DNA from: JADGGV01 sp035715725
Lineage (GTDB): Bacteria; Gemmatimonadota; Gemmatimonadetes; Longimicrobiales; RSA9
NCBI GenBank assembly: GCA_035715725.1
Contig: DASTKT010000048.1
Span: 1 to 64,000 of the forward strand
Length of the DNA: 64,000 nt
Direction: 5' to 3'
Below the pieces are notes generated by a model. That model did no database searches and had not been told where the DNA came from. It was given only the letters and a program-made list of their open reading frames with translations. The position numbers were made by a program, and so were the translations under genes. Shown here piece after piece: positions 57,600 through 64,000 of this stretch; position 1 is the first letter of the stretch; each line of letters opens with the position of its first letter.

Positions 57600-58595
57600 C
57601 TACCGTCCTCCGCCCAGCTCGACCGCGGTCCCGCCGCCGGCGGCGAGCGCCTTCTCGTAGACGTGGCGCGCGGCGGCGACGTCCTCGACGGCGAGCCCGA
57701 GGGACTTGAAGAGCGTGACCTCGTCGGGCGAGCCCCGCCCGCCGGCCTGACCCGTCAGCACCTCGCCCAACTCGGCGACGATGTGCGCGTCGTCGATGCG
57801 GCCCTCGCGCCGGGGGACGAGGAAGTCGCCGGCCTCGGAGAGCGTGGATTCGCGGCGGTCGACGTAGAGCCTCGAGCGGGCGACGGCGTCGCTGTCGAGC
57901 TCGCGGGCGGCGGGTACGCTGGAGCCGACGGCGTTGACGTGCGCGCCGGGCGCCAGCCAGGCGCCGCGGAGCACGGGCTCCGTGGCGGCGGTGGTGGTGC
58001 AGACGATGCTGGCGCCGGCGACGGCGGCCTCGGCCGAAGCCGCCACCTCGACGGCTACACCCGCGGCGGCGGAGTCCTCGGCGAAGCGCCGGGCGCGCTC
58101 CGGGGTGCGGCTCCACACGCGGACGCGGCGGACCGGGCGGACGGCCAGGATGGCCTCGAGGTGTGTGCGGGCCTGGACGCCGGAGCCGAGGATGGCGAGG
58201 TCGTCGGCGTCGCCGCGGGCGAGGACGCGGGTGGCGACGGCGGAGACGGCGGCGGTGCGGATCGCGGTGACGGTGCTGGCGTCGAGGATCGCGAGGAGCC
58301 GGCCGCGCTCCGGCTCGAAGAGGAGCACGGCGCCCTGGTGGGAGTCCAGCTCGCTGCCGACGTTGCCGGGGAAGACGGTGATGACCTTGGCGCCGAGCGC
58401 GCCGATGCCGGGGAGGAGCGCGGGCATCGTCGCCAGCGCGCCGCGCCGGTCCGGGAGCCAGGCCACGGTGCGGAGCGGGAGCACGGCGTTGCCGCGGGCG
58501 ACCTCCGCGAGCGCCTCGGCCATGACCTCGATGCACTCCGCCATCGGGAGGAAGCGGCGGACGTCGTGCTCGGAGAGGACGAGGATCGTGGCCAT
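57600..58595 (-). CDS. Ornithine cyclodeaminase/mu-crystallin family protein
   Basis: A 331-aa NAD-dependent enzyme. The N-terminal substrate domain has VLSEHDVRRFLPMAECIEVM; the Rossmann domain has LAILGSGVQARTHLEAI and WSRTPERARRFA. The catalytic Asp (ornithine-cyclodeaminase type) region is AHVNAVGSS...LDSDAV. Members convert ornithine to proline, reduce ketimines, or act as alanine dehydrogenase. Start ATG at 58595. Divergent from nfo. Confidence 0.89.
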   Translation of the reverse strand: MATILVLSEHDVRRFLPMAECIEVMAEALAEVARGNAVLPLRTVAWLPDRRGALATMPALLPGIGALGAKVITVFPGNVGSELDSHQGAVLLFEPERGRLLAILDASTVTAIRTAAVSAVATRVLARGDADDLAILGSGVQARTHLEAILAVRPVRRVRVWSRTPERARRFAEDSAAAGVAVEVAASAEAAVAGASIVCTTTAATEPVLRGAWLAPGAHVNAVGSSVPAARELDSDAVARSRLYVDRRESTLSEAGDFLVPRREGRIDDAHIVAELGEVLTGQAGGRGSPDEVTLFKSLGLAVEDVAAARHVYEKALAAGGGTAVELGGGR

Positions 58596-58775
58596 CAGCG
58601 CGTCCCCGAATCGGCGCGCGGCGCGGCGCGCGGGGCGGCGGCGGCGATCAGGAGCGCCGGGAGGGCGGCGGTTCGGGCACGGCGGCGGTGCATGGGGCCT
58701 CCGGTGGACTCGTCGGTCGTGGGCGATGGTTTCCGGCGCCGGCGTTGCTTCGGGTGGCCGGCGAAGACCCGGATC

Positions 58776-58796
58776 GGGTAGGGGTAGGGGTGCGGG
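58776..58796 (+). other. G-quadruplex-type motif upstream of nfo
   Basis: GGGTAGGGGTAGGGGTGCGGG has four runs of at least three G with loops of 2-3 nt. It lies 41 bp upstream of the nfo start, in the divergent gap. The GGGTAC-type character is shared with 38325-38358 on the other strand. Confidence 0.7.
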
Positions 58797-58836
58797 TACG
58801 TTCACGAAACCATTGGATCGGGACGCGTGAGGGCGC

Positions 58837-59718
58837 ATGCGCTACATCGGCGGGCACACGATCGACAACGGCGGCATCGACATGGCGGCGCGGCGGGCGC
58901 ACGCGGCGGGGATGACGGCGCTGCAGATCTTCACGGCGATCCCGAAGTTCTACAATGACGACAAGTCGGTGCGGCCGGAGCGGATCGAGCGCTTCCGGAA
59001 GGCGCTCGCCGAGACGCACATCCAGCCGCGGATGGTGCAGGCGCACGCGGCGTACGTGCTGAACGTCGCGACGGACGACGAGACAAAGTGGGCGCGCGCG
59101 GCCGCCGGGCTCAAGAAGGAGCTGGAGCGGTCGACGGCGCTGGGGATCGGGGGCGCGTGCTTTCACCCGGGGTCGGCGAAGGGGTCGCGGGAAGCGGCGG
59201 CGGAGCGCGTCGCCCGGGCGATGACGGAGGCGCTCGGGGCGGTGGAGGGCGAGACGCGGCTCCTGGTGGAGAACACGGCGGGCGCGGGGAACACGTTCGG
59301 CCGGAGCCCGGCGGAGGTGGCGGACGTGCTGCGCCGGATCCCGAAGAAGCTGCGGCGTCGCGCCGGCTATGGTCTCGACACCTGCCATCTGTACGCCTCC
59401 GGCTACGACATCGCGGCGTCGAAGGACGAGCTGACGCGCGTGCTCGACGAGTTCGAGGAGGCGTGCGGCGAGCCGCCCGCCTTCTTCCACCTGAACGACA
59501 GCGAGGGCGAGCTGGGCTCGAACCGCGACCGCCACGTGCTGATCGGCGACGGGCACATCGGCGTGGACGCGTTCCGCTGGCTGCTGAAGGACCGGCGGAG
59601 CGCCGACGTGCCGCTGCTGCTGGAGACGCCGGAGCAGAACCCGGAGATCGCCGACGACGATCCCTCGCCGGACCCGTGGGACGTGCGCATGGTCGAGCTG
59701 CTGAAGGAGCTGGCCTAG
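58837..59718 (+). CDS. nfo: Endonuclease IV (AP endonuclease)
   Basis: A 293-aa metal-dependent apurinic/apyrimidinic endonuclease. Three zinc-ligand regions are visible: HAAYVLN, FHPGS, and YGLDTCHLYASGYD with FHLNDSEGELGSNRDRH and LLLETPEQ. Length matches the family. It acts in base-excision repair. A terminator hairpin follows. Confidence 0.96.
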   Translation: MRYIGGHTIDNGGIDMAARRAHAAGMTALQIFTAIPKFYNDDKSVRPERIERFRKALAETHIQPRMVQAHAAYVLNVATDDETKWARAAAGLKKELERSTALGIGGACFHPGSAKGSREAAAERVARAMTEALGAVEGETRLLVENTAGAGNTFGRSPAEVADVLRRIPKKLRRRAGYGLDTCHLYASGYDIAASKDELTRVLDEFEEACGEPPAFFHLNDSEGELGSNRDRHVLIGDGHIGVDAFRWLLKDRRSADVPLLLETPEQNPEIADDDPSPDPWDVRMVELLKELA

Positions 59719-59731
59719 CGGGCGCCCGGGT

Positions 59732-59769
59732 CCGGCCACGCCCTCCGCCTTCCGGGAGGGCGTGGCCGG
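59732..59769. terminator. Bidirectional terminator hairpin
   Basis: CCGGCCACGCCCTCC (59732-59746) pairs with GGAGGGCGTGGCCGG (59755-59769) around an 8-nt loop, 13 bp after nfo and before the convergent PLP-enzyme gene. Confidence 0.75.
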
Positions 59770-59842
59770 TCGGGGCGGGGCGTCGGCTCGCCGGGACGCC
59801 TTCCGCCAGCGCGCGGCCGAGGTGGAGCCGCCCGGTCGCGGG

Positions 59843-60973
59843 TCAGCGCGACGGCATTCCTTCCGCGAGCGCGCGGTCGAGGTCCTCGATCAGGTCCTCC
59901 GCGTGCTCGAGCCCGATGGAGACGCGCAGCAGCGCCTCGGGCGTGCCGGTCTCGGGCGGCTCGACGGAGGCGCGGTGCTCGATGAGGCTCTCGGTGCCGC
60001 CGAGGCTGGTGGCCCGCGTGAAGATGCGGCACGCGTTGGCGACGGCCATCGCCTCGGCCCGCCCGCCGTTCACCTCGAAGGAGAGCATCCCGCCGAAGTC
60101 GGCCATCTGGCGCGCCGCGACCTCGTGGCCCGGGTGGGTGTCGAGCCCGGGGTAGTGGACCGCGCGGACCGCCGTGCGCGTGGTGAGGAAGCGCGCCACC
60201 TCCATGGCGGTCCGGCTCTGCGCGCGGACGCGCCAGGGGAGCGTGCGCGCGCCGCGCGCGATCAGCCAGCTATCGAACGGCGCGGCGATGGCGCCGCCGC
60301 TCCGCTGCACATCGCGGACGGCGTCGAAGCGCTCGTCGGCCTCGCGGAAGACGAGGGCGCCACCCTGCACGTCGCTGTGACCGCCGATGTACTTGGTGGT
60401 CGAGTGCATGACGATGTCGGCGCCGAGCGGGATGGGGCGCTGCAGCACGGGCGTGGCCCAGGTGTTGTCGACGACGAGCGCGGCGCCGACGCCGCGGGCC
60501 AGGTCGGCGAGCGCCTCGAGGTCGGAGATGCGCAGCAGCGGGTTGGACGGCGTCTCGGCCCAGACGATCCGCGTGTCGGGGCGGAGCGCGGCGCGGACGG
60601 CGGTCAGGTCCGTCATGTCCACGAACGTGGAGCGGAGTCCCCAGCGCGCGTACTCGCCGAGGAGCTTGCTCAGGCCGAAGTAGCCGTCGGTCGGCGCGCG
60701 CACGTGGTCCCCGGGCCGGAGCGGCTGGAGCACGGCCATCGTGGCCGCCTGGCCGGAGGCGAACGCCGCCGCGGCGGCTCCGCCCTCCAGCGCGGCGAGG
60801 AGCTCCTCGAGCGTGTCGCGGTTCGGGTTCGCGTAGCGCGTGTAGATGTAGCCGCCGGGAAAATCGCCGGCCTCGCCGCGCTCGAACGTGGTGCTCAGGT
60901 GGATCGCGGGCGCCACGTCGCCGCTCGTCTCGCGCCGCCGGCCCGCGTGCACGGCGATCGTCTCCAGGTGCAT
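59843..60973 (-). CDS. Cys/Met metabolism PLP enzyme (cystathionine gamma-synthase/lyase type)
   Basis: A 376-aa fold-type I PLP enzyme: SGQAATMAVLQPLRPGDHV, PSNPLLRISDLEALA, the PLP Lys in HSTTKYIGGHSDVQGG, TRATSLGGTESLIEHRAS, and RVSIGLEHAEDLIEDLDRAL. This family includes cystathionine gamma-synthase, cystathionine gamma- and beta-lyase and methionine gamma-lyase; I cannot separate them. CGGAGGAGACG precedes the ATG. Confidence 0.93.
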   Translation of the reverse strand: MHLETIAVHAGRRRETSGDVAPAIHLSTTFERGEAGDFPGGYIYTRYANPNRDTLEELLAALEGGAAAAAFASGQAATMAVLQPLRPGDHVRAPTDGYFGLSKLLGEYARWGLRSTFVDMTDLTAVRAALRPDTRIVWAETPSNPLLRISDLEALADLARGVGAALVVDNTWATPVLQRPIPLGADIVMHSTTKYIGGHSDVQGGALVFREADERFDAVRDVQRSGGAIAAPFDSWLIARGARTLPWRVRAQSRTAMEVARFLTTRTAVRAVHYPGLDTHPGHEVAARQMADFGGMLSFEVNGGRAEAMAVANACRIFTRATSLGGTESLIEHRASVEPPETGTPEALLRVSIGLEHAEDLIEDLDRALAEGMPSR

Positions 60974-61239
60974 CGTCTCCTCCGGTCCGTTCCAGGTACG
61001 ATTTCCGAATGCGCGGGGCCCGGCCGCGGTGCCGGGAGGCCCCGGTGCGGGGCGGCCGGACGGCACGGCGGTCCGTGGCCGGCTCGGCCGCTCCGGGCGG
61101 CCGCACGGCACTGTGATGCTTGACATCCCCGGGGCGCCGCCGCGAATTCGACGCGGCCGCACCGCGCGCGATCCGGAGCTCGCCCCGCGGTGGACCCGCT
61201 CCGAAGACTCTCCCCTACCACATCGCCGGAGGCGGAATC

Positions 61240-61794
61240 ATGACACGGTTCGTCGTGTTCGGCACCGTTGCCGCCGCGCTCACGCTGTTCGTGTGGCAGT
61301 TCGTCTCCAACGCCGCGCTCCCGTGGCACGAGATGACCATGCGGGAGTTCCAGGGCCCGGAGAGCGTGGTGCAGGCCGTGCGCGCGGCGGCGCCGCAGAA
61401 CGGCGTCTACTTCGCGCCGCAGGGGATCCTCGCGGCCGTCTCGTTCGCCCCCGACCTCCACGACAAGACGAAGGACATGGTCCCGATGATGGCCCGGCAG
61501 GTCGTCATCAACCTGCTCGTGGCGTTCATCCTCTGCCTCGTCGTGGCGCGGCGGCGGGCGGCGGGCGCCATGGCCACCGGCGCGATGCTCGGGATGATCG
61601 GCCTGGCCGCCGGCGCGCTGAAGGAGCTGTCCGATGCGAACTGGTACGGCTTCTCGACGAGCTACGCGCTGGTCAACCTGATCGACTGCAGCATCATGTT
61701 CTTCATCGCCGGGCTCGTGCTCGGGGCGCTGGCGCGGCGGCTGATGCCGGGGGCGGAAGCCGCGGCGGCGGAGCCGGTCGAGGTGGCCGCCTGA
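61240..61794 (+). CDS. Polytopic membrane protein of unknown function
   Basis: A 184-aa protein with four hydrophobic segments: VVFGTVAAALTLFVWQFV, QVVINLLVAFILCLVVA, GAMLGMIGLAAGALKEL, and NLIDCSIMFFIAGLVLGAL. A periplasmic-side loop follows the first helix. GGAGG precedes the ATG. The pattern resembles small DUF-type membrane proteins, but I do not recognise the family. Converges on the D-aminoacylase-like gene with 6 bp between stops. Confidence 0.78.
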   Translation: MTRFVVFGTVAAALTLFVWQFVSNAALPWHEMTMREFQGPESVVQAVRAAAPQNGVYFAPQGILAAVSFAPDLHDKTKDMVPMMARQVVINLLVAFILCLVVARRRAAGAMATGAMLGMIGLAAGALKELSDANWYGFSTSYALVNLIDCSIMFFIAGLVLGALARRLMPGAEAAAAEPVEVAA

Positions 61795-61800
61795 GGGCGG

Positions 61801-63516
61801 CTACTTCCGCCAGCCGGGTCCGCGCACGACCCGGCCGGGCTTCGCGCCGGTGTGCTTGCCGCCGCTGACGATCTCCACGCCGTTGACGAAGACGTGCTCG
61901 ACGCCGACCGAGAGCTGGTGCGGCTGCTCGTACGTCGCACGGTCGATGATCGTGGCGGGGTCGAAGACGACGATGTCGGCATACATGCCGGGGCGGAGCA
62001 CGCCGCGGTCGGTCAGCGAGAGCCGCGTCGCCACGGCGGAGCTCATCTTCCGGATCGCGTCCTCCAGCGGGAGCACCTTCTCGTCCCGGACGTACCTCCC
62101 GAGGATGCGGGGATACGTGCCGTAGGCGCGCGGGTGGGCCAGGTTGCCCTTCGCGCTGTCCGGGTCCATGCCGCCGGCGTCGGTGCCGATCTTGATCCAG
62201 GGCTGCCGTAGCTGGAGCTTGACGTTCTCCTCGTCCATGAGGAAGAAGAGCGTGCCGATGCGGGAGCGGTCGGAGAGGACGAGGTCCATCGCGGTCTCGA
62301 TCCAGTCCTTGCCCATGGACTGCGCAACTTCGGAGAGGCGCTTGCCGACCCACTTGCCGTTGTCGGGGTTGCGGAAGCCGACGAGGAGGACGCCGGCCGG
62401 CGTGGCCTGGGTGCAGAGGTTCTCCCAGTCGCTGGTCTGGTGCAGCACCTCGGCCTTGATGCGGCCGCGCTCGGCGGGGTCGGCGAGCCGGGTGAAGAGC
62501 TTGCCGCCCTCGGAGGCCGCGGGCGGGAAGCAGGCGCTCAGGCCGGTGCCGCCGGCGGTGTAGGGGTACATGTCGGCCTGCACGTCGAGGCCGGCGGCGC
62601 GCGCCGAGTCGATCTTCGCGATGGCTTGCGCGGCCTTGGACCAGTTGGCCTGGCCCGCGGCCTTGAGGTGGTAGATCTCGACCGGGACGCCGCCGTCGCG
62701 CCCGATCCGCATCGCCTCGTCGATGGCCTCCAGGTACTTGTCGGCCTCGCTCCGCATGTGGGTGATGTAGACGCCGCCGTACGGCGCCATCGCCCGGGCC
62801 TCCTCGATCAGCTCCCGCGTCGTCGCATAGTTGCCGGGCGGGTAGATGAGCGCGCTGCCGATGCCGAACGCGCCGTCCTCCATGGCGCGGCGCACGACGG
62901 CGCGCATCGTGTCCAGCTCGGCGGGCGTCGGATCGCCCATCGCCTCGCCCTTCGCGTACTCGCGGATCGTGGCGGCGCCGAGGAAGGAGCCGACGTTCGG
63001 CGAGATGCCATGCTCCTCCATGGCGCGCAGGAACGCGTCGAAGCCGCGCGGCCCGGTGAAGCGGCTCGCGAGCTGGCGATCGCGGGCCTCGACGGCCCCA
63101 TCGCCGGCGAGGCGCCGCTCGTTGACGGGCGCGGGCGTGGAGCCTTCGCCCAGGATCTCCGTCGTGATCCCCTGCGTGACCTTGCTGACGTCGCGGCCGT
63201 CGCCGCGCAGGAACGCGTCGTAGGACTGCCCCTGGATGTCGATGAAGCCCGGGGAGACGACCATCCCCTTCGCGTCCAGGCGGCGCTTCGCGGAGGCGTT
63301 GCGCAGCACGCCGCGCGGCTCCACGGCGGCGATCCGGTCGCCGCGCACGGCGACGTCGCCATAGAACCACGCGGCGCCGGTGCCATCCACGACGCGGCCG
63401 TTCTCGATGACGAGGTCGTAAGCGCCGCCGGACGGCGTGGGCGCGGCGGGTCCGCCGCGGGCGCAGGCGGCCAGCACGAGCGCGAGAACGGCGAGCGGAA
63501 GCATGCGACGCTGCAT
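61801..63516 (-). CDS. D-aminoacylase-like amidohydrolase lipoprotein with altered metal motif
   Basis: A 571-aa exported protein: signal MLPLAVLALVLAAC (lipobox LAAC) and the N-acyl-D-amino acid amidohydrolase domain. Kept: THMRSEADKY and YHLKAAG (the two later His) and the Asp in KIGTDAGGMDPDSAKG. Changed: where D-aminoacylases have the HxH of the first strand (PGFIDxHxH) this protein has PGFIDIQGQSYDAF (Gln95-Gly-Gln97), and the metal-bridging Cys region (usually GNCG) reads LGEGST. It may bind a single metal or have a different reaction. AGGAGG lies before the ATG at 63516. Confidence 0.86.
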   Translation of the reverse strand: MQRRMLPLAVLALVLAACARGGPAAPTPSGGAYDLVIENGRVVDGTGAAWFYGDVAVRGDRIAAVEPRGVLRNASAKRRLDAKGMVVSPGFIDIQGQSYDAFLRGDGRDVSKVTQGITTEILGEGSTPAPVNERRLAGDGAVEARDRQLASRFTGPRGFDAFLRAMEEHGISPNVGSFLGAATIREYAKGEAMGDPTPAELDTMRAVVRRAMEDGAFGIGSALIYPPGNYATTRELIEEARAMAPYGGVYITHMRSEADKYLEAIDEAMRIGRDGGVPVEIYHLKAAGQANWSKAAQAIAKIDSARAAGLDVQADMYPYTAGGTGLSACFPPAASEGGKLFTRLADPAERGRIKAEVLHQTSDWENLCTQATPAGVLLVGFRNPDNGKWVGKRLSEVAQSMGKDWIETAMDLVLSDRSRIGTLFFLMDEENVKLQLRQPWIKIGTDAGGMDPDSAKGNLAHPRAYGTYPRILGRYVRDEKVLPLEDAIRKMSSAVATRLSLTDRGVLRPGMYADIVVFDPATIIDRATYEQPHQLSVGVEHVFVNGVEIVSGGKHTGAKPGRVVRGPGWRK

Positions 63517-63745
63517 GAGGCCTCCTGTTTGCGGCGCGCGCCGGTGCGCGGTCGGGCCGCCATGTTCGGGAGTGTCGAAGGGTGGAGATGCGGGAAGATA
63601 CGCGGAGCGGGCGGGGGGCATCAACGGGGGGTGGGGGTGCCTCGCGGGCGGGTGCCGGCGGCGCGGGGGCGGCGCGCCGCCGAAACCCGCCGCCGGCCGC
63701 CGGGGTACGCTTCCGTCCTCGTGACCCAGCGTCGTGGGAGGAACA

Positions 63746-64000
63746 ATGGCGGATGAGCTGATCTCGCCCCGCGTGGGCGAATACCTCGATTCCCTGGTCC
63801 CGCCCCGTCCGCGGGAGCTCGAGCAGATGGAGGCGTACGCCCGGGAGCACGATTTCCCGATCATCGGCCCGGCGGCCGGGTACCTCTGCTACCAGATCGC
63901 GCGGATGGTCGGTGCGCGGCGCATCTTCGAGCTCGGCTCCGGCTACGGCTACTCGACGGCGTGGTTCGCCCGCGCGGTGAAGGAGCAGGGTGCGGGCGAG
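63746..64000 (+). CDS. SAM-dependent O-methyltransferase, N-terminal part
   Basis: The first 85 codons of a class I methyltransferase of the caffeoyl-CoA O-methyltransferase-like family, cut by the window end. Seen: ISPRVGEYLDSLVP and the SAM motif RIFELGSGYGYSTAWFARAV. Ribosome binding site GGGAGG lies 6 nt before the ATG. No stop within the window. Confidence 0.88.
   Translation, partial: MADELISPRVGEYLDSLVPPRPRELEQMEAYAREHDFPIIGPAAGYLCYQIARMVGARRIFELGSGYGYSTAWFARAVKEQGAGE

Overview
The window is about 64 kb of very GC-rich, densely packed bacterial chromosome. Signal peptides, lipobox lipoproteins, outer-membrane beta-barrels and periplasmic stress proteins indicate a diderm. The mixture of genes (SUF operon with an embedded Rieske protein, S9 peptidases, YtcJ-like and D-aminoacylase-like lipoprotein amidohydrolases, DinB, a NAPE-PLD-like hydrolase, many small unassigned proteins) is what I would expect of Gemmatimonadota or a close relative. 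This is an inference from gene content; no rRNA or tRNA was found to confirm it. No prophage, IS element, CRISPR array or plasmid function was seen.

Layout. 1-7.8 kb: 3' part of gyrA, a small minus-strand MIP18-domain/hydrolase pair, then a plus-strand operon with its own TTGACA/TACGCT promoter that starts with a selenoprotein W-like gene read through an in-frame UGA, followed by phosphofructokinase and a secreted S9 peptidase. 7.8-12.4 kb: lytic transglycosylase and a three-gene membrane/lipid operon (PAP2, CPBP protease, NAPE-PLD-like). 12.5-16.4 kb: a lipoprotein and a three-gene set matching the bacterial ceramide pathway (GNAT acyltransferase, serine palmitoyltransferase, NAD-dependent reductase), divergent from fabI. 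17-31 kb: small membrane proteins, an isolated Flp pilin, class III aminotransferase, outer-membrane barrel, LD-carboxypeptidase, cobalamin adenosyltransferase, ferredoxin, amidohydrolase, peroxiredoxin and thiolase. 31-37 kb: SUF operon sufC-B-D-Rieske-S-U with a consensus promoter and a palindromic operator-like site. 38.1-38.6 kb: an intergenic mosaic of palindromic modules including a 63-bp inverted repeat.

38.6-47.1 kb: PAP2 phosphatase, DacB, SRPBCC protein, an SDR remnant, a Spy-like protein, then a minus-strand ECF sigma/anti-sigma/Spy-like/MacA-like/MacB-permease operon that looks like an envelope-stress export module. 47.2-49.8 kb: overlapping GNAT, N-succinylamino acid racemase/OSBS and msrA, fitting D- to L-amino acid conversion through N-succinyl intermediates, followed by an APC permease. 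51-64 kb: mostly single housekeeping or stress genes (TfoX-N, NUDIX, zinc peptidase, outer-membrane protein, DinB, HAD, DUF99, cyclase, ornithine cyclodeaminase family, endonuclease IV, cystathionine gamma-synthase family, D-aminoacylase-like lipoprotein, and the start of an O-methyltransferase).

The strongest new observation is the SelW-like selenoprotein with a textbook bacterial SECIS-like hairpin, translationally coupled to pfkA. Next are the ceramide locus, the modular palindromic repeats, and a perfect 42-bp palindrome inside a conserved hydrolase gene.
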